From the NCBI GenBank assembly GCA_023396065.1, contig JAEWXF010000001.1, positions 1 to 64,000 of the forward strand: a stretch of DNA of 64,000 nucleotides, read 5' to 3'. Both the position numbers and the translations under genes were made by a program. The notes under the pieces are model-generated. The model was not told where the DNA came from and made no database searches. It worked only from the letters and a program-made list of their open reading frames with translations. Numbering within the stretch: the stretch's first letter is position 1; every line of letters starts with the position of its first letter. This document shows, in pieces, positions 18,659 to 27,479 of the stretch. Source of the stretch: Methanobacteriota archaeon (GTDB taxonomy: Archaea; Halobacteriota; Methanomicrobia; Methanomicrobiales; Methanocorpusculaceae).

Positions 18659-18982
18659 TTAGTCCAGAATCTTCATCATCGGATACCCGTTCTCAAACTT
18701 CAGCTGAGCCCGGCAGACCGCATCCCCATATCGTGTCTCAATCACCGCATAATACATTGCGCCGGTCAGCTCCGAGTATCCGAACGGATTTTCATTCATC
18801 AGGGACCGGTCAAGATGTACCTCAATCCGGGTCACATACGGCTGCAGCGCAACAGCGCTTTCAATCGCCGCCTCCACTTTCTCCGCCGTTGCCCGACTGA
18901 TCGGCGTTCCCACAAACTGGTGGTAGAGTGCCCCCAGTTTAATCGCTGCTTCAAACACTGCATTTTCTCTGTCGGTTGCCAT
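18659..18982 (-). CDS. mptD: archaeal dihydroneopterin aldolase (MptD family)
   Basis: Length is 107 aa, the usual size for this family. It is recognised by FEAAIKLGALYHQFVGTP at the N-terminus and the NPFGYSELTGAMYYAVI block. MptD cleaves 7,8-dihydroneopterin to 6-hydroxymethyl-7,8-dihydropterin plus glycolaldehyde, an early step in methanopterin synthesis, which fits a methanogen. It differs in sequence from bacterial FolB. It sits 10 bases downstream of mcm and 1 base upstream of the TatD-like hydrolase. Confidence 0.8.
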   Translation of the reverse strand: MATDRENAVFEAAIKLGALYHQFVGTPISRATAEKVEAAIESAVALQPYVTRIEVHLDRSLMNENPFGYSELTGAMYYAVIETRYGDAVCRAQLKFENGYPMMKILD

Positions 18983-18992
18983 ACTGTCTTCC

Positions 18993-21128
18993 TCAGATAA
19001 GTTTCAGGGTATCATTTCTCGGGGCGAGTACATCCCCTGACCGCTTCATCCGGTCCAGGGTTTTCTCCACCTCATCTTTCGTATAATTGTGCTGCTTGAC
19101 CATTGTCTCAATAACAGCGTCCAGCTTCGCCGACCCGCCGGAGATCTCCGCAAGCGTCCGGATCGTTTCCCGGAGAACACGGGTCATATCCCTGCTTGAT
19201 TTCGAAATACCGGTGGTAATCTTATCGATATCAAGGGACCCCGTCGCCGGATCATAGGCAACCTGCTTCAGACAGGTGTCCACAATCTTGACCACCCGCT
19301 TTGCATCATCTGTATCGATAACGTCGGCAAGCCGCACGCGGGCACTGGCCTCCGCAAGCCGGACCAGAGCTTCCAGCTGCCGGGCGGTAACCGGGACCGG
19401 TTTGTCGGAATCGATTGCAACACTTCTCAGACTCTGATAGTACTGGACCAGAATCTCTTTTGCCTCATCAGTGATCGTCGGAAAGCAGTTCCGCTTTGCA
19501 TATGCCAGATACTTCCGGAGCAGAACCGCATCAATCTCCGGCGTAACCGGGGCAAGTTCCCGTTTGAAGTACTCCTCATCCGCTCCCGGAATCGGATACT
19601 TCTTGTGCCGCATAATCTTTTCTCCGGCCGCATGGGCTTTGAGAATATGGTTTGCGATGTTTAAGTCCCGGATCGCATCAGGTTTATCCTTCATAATGAA
19701 GATCAGATCAAACCGGGAAAGAAGCGACGGCGGCATATTGACCTGCTCTGAAATACTGGAGAACTCATCAAACCTGCCGAGCTTCGGGTTGGCTGCCCCG
19801 AGAAGGGAACAGCGGGTACGCAGCGTTGCGTTAATCCCGGCTTTCGCGACCGAAATCGACTGCTGTTCCATCGCTTCGTGCAGCGAGGATCTGTCCTCTT
19901 TCTGCATTTTGTCCATCTCATCAACAGCAGCGATTCCTTTATCGGCAAGCACGAGTGCTCCCGCCTCCAGGGTCCAGCGGCCGTCGCCGAGATCATCTTT
20001 GACTGCAGCGGCGGTCAGACCCGCGGAGGATGCGGATTTCCCGGAGGTGTAGATACCACGGGGCGCCAGTTTAATCACATAGCGGAGCAGCTGGGACTTT
20101 GCAATACCCGGGTCACCGACAAGGAGAACATGAATGTCACCGCGAAGGCTGCTGCCGTCCGGCATCTCTTTGGCAATGCCGCCGAACATCTGCAGAGCAA
20201 TTGCTTCTTTGACGTCGTCGTTTCCGTAGATGGTCGGGGCAATGGACCGGGCGATTTTTCCGTAGACACCGGGGTCGGATGCCATCTCTTTGATGACCGC
20301 TTCATCCTCTTCGGAGATGTTGACCTCCTCAAACTCTTTGATGGAGATCTCGATGGAGTTGCATTCAATAAAAAGGTCGAAAACGGTACTTTTCTGACCG
20401 CCGACAACCCGCTGAACGCTCCGGAGAATACCGTTGATGATAACCCGGTCTCCCGGTGAGACAATCCCGCAGAGATCATCAACAATATCAATATCGATGT
20501 TCTGCGGCTGTTCGCCGCCCCGGAGACCTTCGGGCGTCTCCTGAATCCTGAGTTTCTGGGAGTCGATGAAGGTGGACTTCATCGGGACAAGCTCCAGTTT
20601 TTTCTGGGTACACTCGGCATGACCGCAGACGTCGGGTTCTGAGTAGGTTCCGTAGTCCTGGGCTTTGTAGGTAAAGTGTCCGTTCGCACAGCGGAAGGCT
20701 CCCATGACCAGCCGGGGCCGGACCTCCGTCACCCGCCGGATAATACCGTCGACACTGATGAATTTGTTGATGTGCTCGGCACGGATATCACGGATGAGGG
20801 TTTTTCGGGGAAGCCGGATGAACCGGATGTTCATACCGTTGATGATCTCTTCGGCGATATCGTTTCCTTCTTTGTCTTTGCGGGAAAGGAGATGGTTGGA
20901 CCGGATGGCATCCCGGATATCTTCCAGGGTTTTGCCGGGACGCTCCAGCAGTTCATCCGCAAGAATAGTACCGGTTTTTCCGTGGCCTTCGAGGGTGTCG
21001 TATCCGATGGTCAGCGATCTGGTGTGCGGATACTCCCGTTCAATTTTTTTCAGATCGGATTTGCATTTCTTTTTCAGAAATCCTGCCCACTCTTCGGACC
21101 GGTCAATGATGTCAACTTCAATATCCAC
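18993..21128 (-). CDS. mcm: replicative MCM helicase
   Basis: Length is 711 aa. This hexameric 3'-5' DNA helicase unwinds the replication fork. Visible parts: N-terminal domain with a zinc-binding segment (FRCANG ... DVCGHAEC, about residues 143-170), OB fold, Walker A GDPGIAKSQ (about 333), Walker B plus following helix (AAVDEMDKMQKEDRSSLHEA), arginine finger region LLSRFDLIF, and a C-terminal winged helix ending in LAPRNDTLKLI. No intein interrupts it. The start is GTG at 21128 with GGGAGG upstream, followed by VDIIDRSEEWAGFL. Confidence 0.95.
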   Translation of the reverse strand: MDIEVDIIDRSEEWAGFLKKKCKSDLKKIEREYPHTRSLTIGYDTLEGHGKTGTILADELLERPGKTLEDIRDAIRSNHLLSRKDKEGNDIAEEIINGMNIRFIRLPRKTLIRDIRAEHINKFISVDGIIRRVTEVRPRLVMGAFRCANGHFTYKAQDYGTYSEPDVCGHAECTQKKLELVPMKSTFIDSQKLRIQETPEGLRGGEQPQNIDIDIVDDLCGIVSPGDRVIINGILRSVQRVVGGQKSTVFDLFIECNSIEISIKEFEEVNISEEDEAVIKEMASDPGVYGKIARSIAPTIYGNDDVKEAIALQMFGGIAKEMPDGSSLRGDIHVLLVGDPGIAKSQLLRYVIKLAPRGIYTSGKSASSAGLTAAAVKDDLGDGRWTLEAGALVLADKGIAAVDEMDKMQKEDRSSLHEAMEQQSISVAKAGINATLRTRCSLLGAANPKLGRFDEFSSISEQVNMPPSLLSRFDLIFIMKDKPDAIRDLNIANHILKAHAAGEKIMRHKKYPIPGADEEYFKRELAPVTPEIDAVLLRKYLAYAKRNCFPTITDEAKEILVQYYQSLRSVAIDSDKPVPVTARQLEALVRLAEASARVRLADVIDTDDAKRVVKIVDTCLKQVAYDPATGSLDIDKITTGISKSSRDMTRVLRETIRTLAEISGGSAKLDAVIETMVKQHNYTKDEVEKTLDRMKRSGDVLAPRNDTLKLI

Positions 21129-21434
21129 GCTTCCGGCTAACCTCCCGTGTGTAGTACATTGCTGTGTGCCGTTATGAGGGTTTGGAGAGGCTCGGTGTCA
21201 CCTGCGTTCTTGAAGATTCCTGTCCTGTCATGAATCCCGTTTGTATATAGGTATTTCCGGTGTGAGGCGGGACTGTATCTCTGGGCGATACAGAGTGTCT
21301 GCTGCAGGGAAGTCACCGAGTATCCGCATATAATTGGGAACACTCTGTTTTTATGTTTAACTTTTCTGTCCTATACATTGATATGTGCTCCCCGAGAATA
21401 CTTACCTATCAGATTGATCAGGCTGTCCTATAAT
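21129..21434. other. divergent promoter region between mcm and a Cache lipoprotein gene
   Basis: These 306 bases contain no credible gene. A 7-base inverted repeat CTGTATC-TCTGGGC-GATACAG lies at 21273-21293, and TATA-like TATATAG (about 21243-21249) and CTATACAT (about 21371-21378) flank it. Confidence 0.4.
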
Positions 21435-23081
21435 ATGAAAAAAAGTATTCTCCTCATATCCGTTGCGTGTATTCTTGCCAGTGTTCTCCTCGTCGGCGGG
21501 TGTGTCCAGAGTACTGAAGAGACTCTGCCACCGGAGGTCAGATATGCTTCCCAGCTTGAGACCGCAGTCTGTCTTGCTGATGCAGTAAACGATCGCCTGG
21601 CGGTGTTTATGGAGAATGCATTCCGTACTGCGTCCGGTATCGCGTGTGATCCGGAAAACATTACCCGTGTTCAGGCTGAACTTGCCGGTCTTTTCCAGGA
21701 GACGCCTGCGCTGCATGCTCTCTATTTTGTCAACAATACTAGCTACGTGTGTACCGGTGTTCCGTATTCCATGGAACAGTTTCAGGGATACCCTGCATCA
21801 CGACTCAATCTGTCCCCGGATATGGGGGTCTCTCTGGAGATTCTGTACAAGTACGACAACCCTTCTGTTGCGGTTCCGGGAATGATTCTTCCGGTGAAGG
21901 CCGCGGATGGAACATATCTTGGTGCGATTGTCTGTGCCGTTGATGTTTCCACCTTCCGTACTATGCTGGAGGGGGATTTCCCTGCAGAGGAAAACTGGGA
22001 CTGCTGGATTGTTGATGATGCAGGAAATGTTCTGATTGCACCGCAGAGCCGGCTTATCGGCATAAATATATGGAGTCTGGATGCTCCCGACAAAGCAGGT
22101 ATGGCAAAAGCGTTCCAGAAGGTCTATCAGGAGACGTCCGGGGTTGTTCTCTACAATACGTACAGTTATACTCAGCTGAAGCTCAGTGACTTTGTTGCGG
22201 CGTGGGATACGCTGCCGATGCCGGGAAGCAGAGAAAACATAACGGTTGTGGTTGTATCTGAGCTTACCGAGCCGCAGAACTATGATGAGCCGATACGATC
22301 CGCTAATCTGAGTCTGGAGGAGTTCGTGTATTCTGCGTATAGGTATGCTGTTGAAAACGGTCAGGCCGCTGCTCTTGCCGAGTTCAGCAACCTGTCCGGA
22401 CAGTTTACGACGAAGGAGTACTATGTGTATGCCATGGATGACGAGGTTCTGCTTGCTCACCCGTATCTTCCTCAGCTGATCGGTAGTATTGCTGATACCC
22501 AGGATGAGAACGGGGTGAAAGTCGGGCAGCTTCTGAACCGGCGGGCACAGCAGGGCGGTGGGTATGTCATCAGTCAGCATTCGAATCCTGCCGCAAATAT
22601 GCAGAATCAGATCAAAGTTAATTATGTTCTGCCGGTGAACGACAGCTGGTATGTCTGTTCTGGTTTTTATCTGAATGAGACCGGGGATGTTTCGGCTGCT
22701 GCAAAGGAATCGCTGATGAAGTATCTTCGTACGGTTGCCGTGTATGCGGCATCTGTTCCGATGGATGAGGCGATCCGTACCCTGAACAATTCCAACGGCG
22801 CCTATGCGCCGGGAGATATCAGATTCTTTGCCATGGACTATAACGGGACGGTTCTTGCTGATCCCCAGTATTCACGGTATGTCGGTGAGAACTATATGGC
22901 GATGACCGATGCCTATGGCAGTTCCCTTACCCGTGATCTTGTCATTCTCGCGAAAGACGGGGGCGGACTGCAGTATGCGTATGTTCCTCTCGAATCCAAG
23001 CATGCTGTTTCGGAGCTCAGGCTGGAATACGTCCTCCCGGTGAATGATGAGTGGCTCGTCTTTGCGTCAATTCCGATTTGA
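21435..23081 (+). CDS. lipoprotein with multiple Cache sensor domains
   Basis: Length is 548 aa from the ATG at 21435 (MKKSILLISVACILASVLLV), which begins a lipoprotein signal ending VGGCV. The exported part has an N-terminal double-Cache-like region (about 30-300; LHALYFVNNTSYVCTG, ILPVKAADGTYLGAIVCAVD) and two repeated single-Cache units marked by NYVLPVNDSWYVCSGFYL and LEYVLPVNDEWLVFASI. Cache domains bind small ligands outside the cell, normally in chemoreceptors or kinases. This protein has no transmembrane or cytoplasmic signalling part, so it would need a partner. It is followed directly by the inverted-repeat element. Confidence 0.78.
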   Translation: MKKSILLISVACILASVLLVGGCVQSTEETLPPEVRYASQLETAVCLADAVNDRLAVFMENAFRTASGIACDPENITRVQAELAGLFQETPALHALYFVNNTSYVCTGVPYSMEQFQGYPASRLNLSPDMGVSLEILYKYDNPSVAVPGMILPVKAADGTYLGAIVCAVDVSTFRTMLEGDFPAEENWDCWIVDDAGNVLIAPQSRLIGINIWSLDAPDKAGMAKAFQKVYQETSGVVLYNTYSYTQLKLSDFVAAWDTLPMPGSRENITVVVVSELTEPQNYDEPIRSANLSLEEFVYSAYRYAVENGQAAALAEFSNLSGQFTTKEYYVYAMDDEVLLAHPYLPQLIGSIADTQDENGVKVGQLLNRRAQQGGGYVISQHSNPAANMQNQIKVNYVLPVNDSWYVCSGFYLNETGDVSAAAKESLMKYLRTVAVYAASVPMDEAIRTLNNSNGAYAPGDIRFFAMDYNGTVLADPQYSRYVGENYMAMTDAYGSSLTRDLVILAKDGGGLQYAYVPLESKHAVSELRLEYVLPVNDEWLVFASIPI

Positions 23082-23082
23082 T

Positions 23083-23259
23083 GAAGTCCAAGTCCTTCGG
23101 ACTTGAGCGGCACGCGAGATGATTTCCGTAGGGGCAGAATGGAGAATCGCTTCTGCAGGAACAGCCGCGCCGCCCCGGCTCAGCCGCTCCCGCGGCCTCG
23201 CCCGGGCGTGCAAGCCCTACTGGCCTGCGTGCCGCTCAAGTCCTTCGGACTTGGGCTTC
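23083..23259. repeat. 177-bp element with 33-bp inverted terminal arms, each containing a hairpin
   Basis: The arms at 23083-23115 and 23227-23259 are inverse complements at 29 of 33 positions; three of the four mismatches are the hairpin loop itself. Each arm holds a perfect stem CAAGTCC-TTC-GGACTTG (23089-23105 and 23237-23253). The 111-base interior is GC-rich and non-coding. The layout suits a MITE-like mobile repeat, a structured RNA or a bidirectional terminator. A related half-arm lies at 32678-32693. Confidence 0.7.
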
Positions 23260-23345
23260 GTTGCTTTAGGTCTTACGTATCATTCGGTTTCCTGCCGGAC
23301 ATTCATCTCGTTTCTTGTCTTCATATCCCTCTCTGTACCCTCAGC

Positions 23346-23352
23346 TTTATAT
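23346..23352 (+). promoter_or_regulatory. TATA box of the regulator-fdhD operon
   Basis: TTTATAT lies 24-30 bases before the ATG at 23376, so the mRNA would start at or just before the start codon (leaderless). Confidence 0.55.
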
Positions 23353-23375
23353 GATTCACAGTGAGAATATATAGA

Positions 23376-23705
23376 ATGGTAAAAGTTCCCTGTCAGGAAA
23401 TCGTCTGGGATATCATCCCTGCAATGCAGGCAGCTCTGGCAACAGAACTCGTCAACCGGGGAGTGTCCCAAATAAACGTCGCCAAAGCCCTCTCAGTTGC
23501 TCCCTCAGCCGTGTCACAGTATCTCTCAGGCAAACGCGGCTACCGCATCATCTTTGACGATGAGGTAAAAGAGATCATCGGTCGACTCGCCGAAAAGATC
23601 AACAGTGGTACTCTCAGCGAAGAGGAACTCGGGAATGAGTTCTGCATCATCTGCAGGCACCTGCGCAATGATCAGGGCTGTGGTAGCAGCGGAACCGGTA
23701 TATGA
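23376..23705 (+). CDS. helix-turn-helix transcriptional regulator (COG2522 type)
   Basis: Length is 109 aa from the ATG at 23376, supported by the TATA box 24 bases upstream. An XRE-type helix-turn-helix is clear at about 28-55 (GVSQINVAKALSVAPSAVSQYLSGKRG). The C-terminus carries a Cys pair, EFCIICRHLR, that could bind metal or a cluster. The gene overlaps fdhD by ATGA, so it probably controls or is co-expressed with formate dehydrogenase maturation. I infer a metal- or redox-responsive repressor. Confidence 0.8.
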   Translation: MVKVPCQEIVWDIIPAMQAALATELVNRGVSQINVAKALSVAPSAVSQYLSGKRGYRIIFDDEVKEIIGRLAEKINSGTLSEEELGNEFCIICRHLRNDQGCGSSGTGI

Positions 23706-24409
23706 CCCTTTTTTCCGAACTGCCGTGTCCTTCGGGAACCACTGTTCGTCTTCTCAACGAACAGCTTTACTCTCTTACCGTGAACGGCCGGGTGCTTGCG
23801 GCAGCGACCCTTCTTCCCGAACAACTGGAGGAGTTTGCAGCAGGGTATCTGGTTACCGAAGGAATTACTGCATATTCCGAGATAGAATCCATCATGCCGG
23901 AGACAGCCGCTATTGGTGTTCTCACCGTCAATCCTTTCAAAGTTCTCCTGCCCAAAAAAACTGTTGTCTCGGGATGCGGAGGTACTGCGTCCTATCTTGA
24001 CCCTGCCAGGCTCCCCCGTGTTCCCGACGGGGATTGTCTGTCTCTTTGCGGTCTCACGCCTGATTTCCCGGCAGAGATTCTTGCGGCAGGAGGGTTTGCC
24101 GCCGCCGCCTACACGCAGACCGGCCGTGCCGCATCTGCATCAGATATCAGCCAGCATGCCGCATTCGACAAAGTCATCGGTTCGCTTCTGAGACAGGGGT
24201 GCAGCCCTGCCGGCACTGTGGTCATCTGTTCCGGGAAAATCACTGCAGACCTCGTCCGGAAAGCGCTGCATGCACAGATACCGATTCTTGCTTCCTGTAT
24301 GCCGCCAACCGCTCTGGCCGTTGCAACTGCGCAGGCCGGCAATCTGACACTCGTCCAATTTCCGGAAAAAATCGTATATTGCGGAGCCGGCCGGCTCAGT
24401 CCCGTGTAA
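23702..24409 (+). CDS. fdhD: formate dehydrogenase accessory sulfurtransferase FdhD-like
   Basis: Length is 235 aa. FdhD passes sulfur from a cysteine desulfurase to the molybdenum/tungsten cofactor of formate dehydrogenase. Family blocks are LLPEQLEEFAAGYLVTEG near residue 38, the cysteine loop VVSGCGGTAS, and VICSGKITADLVRKAL ... ILASCMPPTALAVA ... VYCGAGRL. Two usual features are altered: the loop has one Cys instead of the common CxxC, and the DVGRHNAVDK-type motif reads DISQHAAFDK. It may be a divergent functional form. The 3' end overlaps the convergent small gene by 14 bases. Confidence 0.82.
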   Translation: MTLFSELPCPSGTTVRLLNEQLYSLTVNGRVLAAATLLPEQLEEFAAGYLVTEGITAYSEIESIMPETAAIGVLTVNPFKVLLPKKTVVSGCGGTASYLDPARLPRVPDGDCLSLCGLTPDFPAEILAAGGFAAAAYTQTGRAASASDISQHAAFDKVIGSLLRQGCSPAGTVVICSGKITADLVRKALHAQIPILASCMPPTALAVATAQAGNLTLVQFPEKIVYCGAGRLSPV

Positions 24410-24719
24410 GTTTTTCAAAAAATGCAGGGGGGTGATGGTCCGTCCGCACATCCACCCGGGTGTAACCCGGGTTTACTACTTCTTCCACTACCGGCAGAAG
24501 CAGATGCGCCAGAGCTTCGCCGGCTGCATCCCCCACACTGCCGCCGACGGCAGCGCCGATATATCGTCCCGCAGCCTTTCCGGCCAGCGGACCCACCACG
24601 GGAACCGCAGACCCCGCAAGGCCGCCGATGTGTTTTCCGGCAAACCCGCCGGCAGCAGAGCCTGCTGTAACGGCAGCTGCCCGAACGACAACGGTGACCA
24701 GATCAGCCTTCGTATTCAT
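24396..24719 (-). CDS. small glycine/alanine-rich (glycine-zipper-like) protein
   Basis: Length is 107 aa from the ATG at 24719; an alternative start lies at 24806. The centre is Gly/Ala-rich with small-residue periodicity (AGSAAGGFAGKHIGGLAGSA; AGKAAGRYIGAAVGGSVGDA), resembling glycine-zipper segments that insert in or pack against membranes. The tail is charged and His-rich (VDVRTDHHPPAFFEKLTRD). No family is recognised with confidence. The gene is convergent with fdhD and 62 bases from the acyl-CoA synthetase stop. Confidence 0.5.
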   Translation of the reverse strand: MNTKADLVTVVVRAAAVTAGSAAGGFAGKHIGGLAGSAVPVVGPLAGKAAGRYIGAAVGGSVGDAAGEALAHLLLPVVEEVVNPGYTRVDVRTDHHPPAFFEKLTRD

Positions 24720-24780
24720 TGATGACTTTGTGTGGATCTCCGCCGCATATAATCTTGCCGGCAGCTGTCGTATCAGAGAT

Positions 24781-26478
24781 TCAGGTGTCCTGAGTGCTTT
24801 CATCATGATGAAGGTCCCGATACCGCTTCATTTCACGGTCCCGCAGTTCGACACGGCGGACCTTTCCGGAGATAGTCTTCGGCAGATCGGTCACGAATTC
24901 TATGGCACGCGGGTACTTGTAGGGAGCGGTTGTCTTTTTGACGTGGTTCTGGAGTTCTCTGACCAGTTCGTCCGACGGTGTCCATCCGTCTTTGAGTACG
25001 ACAAAGGCCTTGACGATTACACCGCGGATCGGATCCGGTGAACCGACAACCGCTGACTCCTTCACGGAGGGGTGTTCAATCAGGGCTGATTCCACCTCTC
25101 CCGGACCGATTCTGTATCCGGAACTCTTGATGATGTCATCGTCCCGGCCCATAAACCAGAAATACCCGTCCTGATCCCGGACGGCTTTATCCCCTGTGTA
25201 GTACCAGCCGTTGACAAACACCGCAGCGGTTGCTTCGGGGTTGTCGAGGTACTCCTGAAACAGACCGACCGGACTTGGATCTTTTGTCTTGATCGCAATC
25301 TTTCCTTCTTCGCCGGCCGGGACTTCGTTGCCCTGTTCGTCATGGAGCTGCACGCACCAGCCGGGGGCGGGTTTTCCGATAGAACCGGGTTTGTTTTCCA
25401 TACAGGGGAAGGTTCCGATAACCATGACTGTTTCAGTCTGACCGTATGCTTCGTAAATTGTTTTGCCGGTGGCCTCTTCCCAGACACGGGTCACTTCCGG
25501 ATTCAGTGCCTCACCTGCACTCACACACTGACGCAGCTCGGAAAAGTCAAAGGCTTCCAGATCTGCTAAGATCAGCATACGGTAAATCGTCGGCGGTGCA
25601 CAGAACGTGGTGATCTCGTAGCGTTCGATCAGCGGCAGAAGCTCGGTTGCGTTGAATTTGCCCCGGTAGTCGTAGACAAACACACAGGCGCCCTGAACCC
25701 AGGGACCGTAGAACTTGCCCCAGGAGGATTTTCCCCATCCTGTGTCGGCAACCGTGAAATGCAGATCGGTCGGCGTCAGATCATACCAGAACCGTCCGGT
25801 AACAATGTGGCCCAGCGGGTATGCATGTGTATGCAGTACCATCTTTGGTTCGCCGGTTGTTCCGGACGAAAAAAAGATCAGCATCGGGTCTGTCGCTTTC
25901 GTCCGCACGGACCGGGCCAGAGGAATCAGTTTCGTGGATGCCGGCGCCGGATGAACTAGTTCCGTCTGATAATTTATCCATCCGGGCATTCCGCCGTCTG
26001 TCAGGAACTTAACCTTCAGCGTCGGGCATCCATTTAGGATTTCCTCAATCTTCCAGGCGTTCTCCATGTTGGTTACAATCATTTTGAATTTGCCCTGGTT
26101 GATCCGGTACTTCAGATCCTGCGGTGTCAGAATGCACGGCGACGGACAGAAGACTGCTCCGATTTTGATCGCAGCAATGGCAAATGTCCACCATTCCGGG
26201 ACCCGCGGCAGGAGAATCATGACACGGTCCCCTTTGCCGATGTTCTGTTTGAACATCATGTTTGCGATCTGGTTGGACAGGTTCATCATGTGGCGGAAGG
26301 TGAAGTACTTCTCCTCTCCCTGCTGATTGGTCCAGATCATCGCAAGTTTGTTGCGGTCTTTCTTTGCCCATGCATCGACAACGTCGAATCCGAAGTTATA
26401 GTACTCCGGCACGGCAATGGAAAACGTGGAGTAGGTTTCCTCGTAATCCGTCATATTGTGGAATGCCGTATCGGTCAT
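24781..26478 (-). CDS. AMP-forming acyl-CoA synthetase (acetyl/medium-chain type)
   Basis: Length is 565 aa from the ATG at 26478 (MTDTAFHNMTDYEE); starts at 26553/26547 and 26454 are possible. I prefer 26478 because a GTATAT element lies about 30 bases upstream. The ANL-superfamily motifs are complete: FFSSGTTGEPKM (AMP binding), EAYGQTETV, YYTGDKAVRDQDGYFWFMGRDDD, and the C-terminal catalytic lysine in LPKTISGKVRR. The enzyme activates a carboxylic acid to acyl-CoA, consuming ATP to AMP. The VPEYYNFGFDVVDAWA start resembles the methanogen 2-methylbutyryl/acetyl-CoA synthetases, so a short or branched acyl substrate is likely. Confidence 0.88.
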   Translation of the reverse strand: MTDTAFHNMTDYEETYSTFSIAVPEYYNFGFDVVDAWAKKDRNKLAMIWTNQQGEEKYFTFRHMMNLSNQIANMMFKQNIGKGDRVMILLPRVPEWWTFAIAAIKIGAVFCPSPCILTPQDLKYRINQGKFKMIVTNMENAWKIEEILNGCPTLKVKFLTDGGMPGWINYQTELVHPAPASTKLIPLARSVRTKATDPMLIFFSSGTTGEPKMVLHTHAYPLGHIVTGRFWYDLTPTDLHFTVADTGWGKSSWGKFYGPWVQGACVFVYDYRGKFNATELLPLIERYEITTFCAPPTIYRMLILADLEAFDFSELRQCVSAGEALNPEVTRVWEEATGKTIYEAYGQTETVMVIGTFPCMENKPGSIGKPAPGWCVQLHDEQGNEVPAGEEGKIAIKTKDPSPVGLFQEYLDNPEATAAVFVNGWYYTGDKAVRDQDGYFWFMGRDDDIIKSSGYRIGPGEVESALIEHPSVKESAVVGSPDPIRGVIVKAFVVLKDGWTPSDELVRELQNHVKKTTAPYKYPRAIEFVTDLPKTISGKVRRVELRDREMKRYRDLHHDESTQDT

Positions 26479-26698
26479 GTCTTCATATGTTGGCAGTATC
26501 CGGGGATATACGTATTGGAAAATCCCCCGCCGGCGAAGAATATGCATGTCCAAATCGGGTAGATTTTTCCGTGTGCTCTACAATCCGAAGTGTTATCCGG
26601 TTTTCTGTCATATATCACTGTTCCAGTTTCACAATTCCACTGAGAGATGGATATGGTTTCTCCTTTCGGGATGTGGACCCAAATACACAGGAAAACGT

Positions 26699-27412
26699 AT
26701 GAATTTCATGAAAAGCAGCACCTATGACAAGCAGTTTGTGACCGAAAATCTCATGGGACCAAACTCCCTGAAAATGGTCGAGGAACTGACCGCCACATTA
26801 GATCTCCACCCCGGCATGAAAGTTCTGGACCTGGGATGCGGAAAGGGCCTGACCTCTATCTTTTTAGCAAAAGAGTTCGGTGTTCAGGTCTATGCAACTG
26901 ATCTCTGGATCGGGGCAACGGAAAATTATGCCCGGTTCCGGCAGATGGGTCTGGATAACCTCATCATCCCGATTCATGCCGATGCTCTGGACCTCCCGTT
27001 TGCCGAAGAGTATTTTGACGCAGTCATCAGTGTCGATGCCTACTACTACTTCGGCAGGGACGCAGCCTTCATGGATGAAAAGCTGGCGCCGTTTGTTACA
27101 CCCGGCGGCATAATTGCGCTGGCATTCCCGGGTTTTCAGAAAGACATCCATGACAATCTCCCGCCGGAGTTTCTTCTTTCCTGGAACACAGAGGATCTGG
27201 AAACATTCCACAGCTGTGAATGGTGGTCCAATCTTCTCTCCCAGTCCCGGAAAATCCAAATTCAGCATATCGGCGAAATGTCCTGTATGGAAACCTGCTG
27301 GGAGGACTGGCTCAAAAGTGATATTGACTATGCAGTCAATGACCGGAAGTCCATGGAAGCAGGAGCAGGAAAATACATGAATATGATTTCTATCCTGGCA
27401 ACGAGAACGTAA
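26699..27412 (+). CDS. SAM-dependent methyltransferase
   Basis: Length is 237 aa from the ATG at 26699; ATG at 26708 is also possible. It is a class I Rossmann methyltransferase: motif I VLDLGCGKGLTSIFLA (about 40-55), acidic ribose contact YATDLWI, motif III AVISVDAYYYFG and motif IV IIALAFPG. The C-terminal half contains CEWWSNLLSQS and DWLKSDIDYAVNDRKSMEAG. It belongs to the broad UbiE/Cyc-like group and the substrate is unknown. It is divergent from the acyl-CoA synthetase across about 220 bases of promoter DNA. Confidence 0.8.
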   Translation: MNFMKSSTYDKQFVTENLMGPNSLKMVEELTATLDLHPGMKVLDLGCGKGLTSIFLAKEFGVQVYATDLWIGATENYARFRQMGLDNLIIPIHADALDLPFAEEYFDAVISVDAYYYFGRDAAFMDEKLAPFVTPGGIIALAFPGFQKDIHDNLPPEFLLSWNTEDLETFHSCEWWSNLLSQSRKIQIQHIGEMSCMETCWEDWLKSDIDYAVNDRKSMEAGAGKYMNMISILATRT

Positions 27413-27449
27413 CGGCACGGCATCCGGGACGATCCCTGCGACAGACATC

Positions 27450-27455
27450 TTATAT
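27450..27455 (+). promoter_or_regulatory. TATA box of the zinc-ribbon/SPFH operon
   Basis: TTATAT lies 25-30 bases before the ATG at 27480, predicting a leaderless transcript for the first gene of the six-gene operon. Confidence 0.5.
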
Positions 27456-27479
27456 GCGGACGGATAGAAATACTATCCT

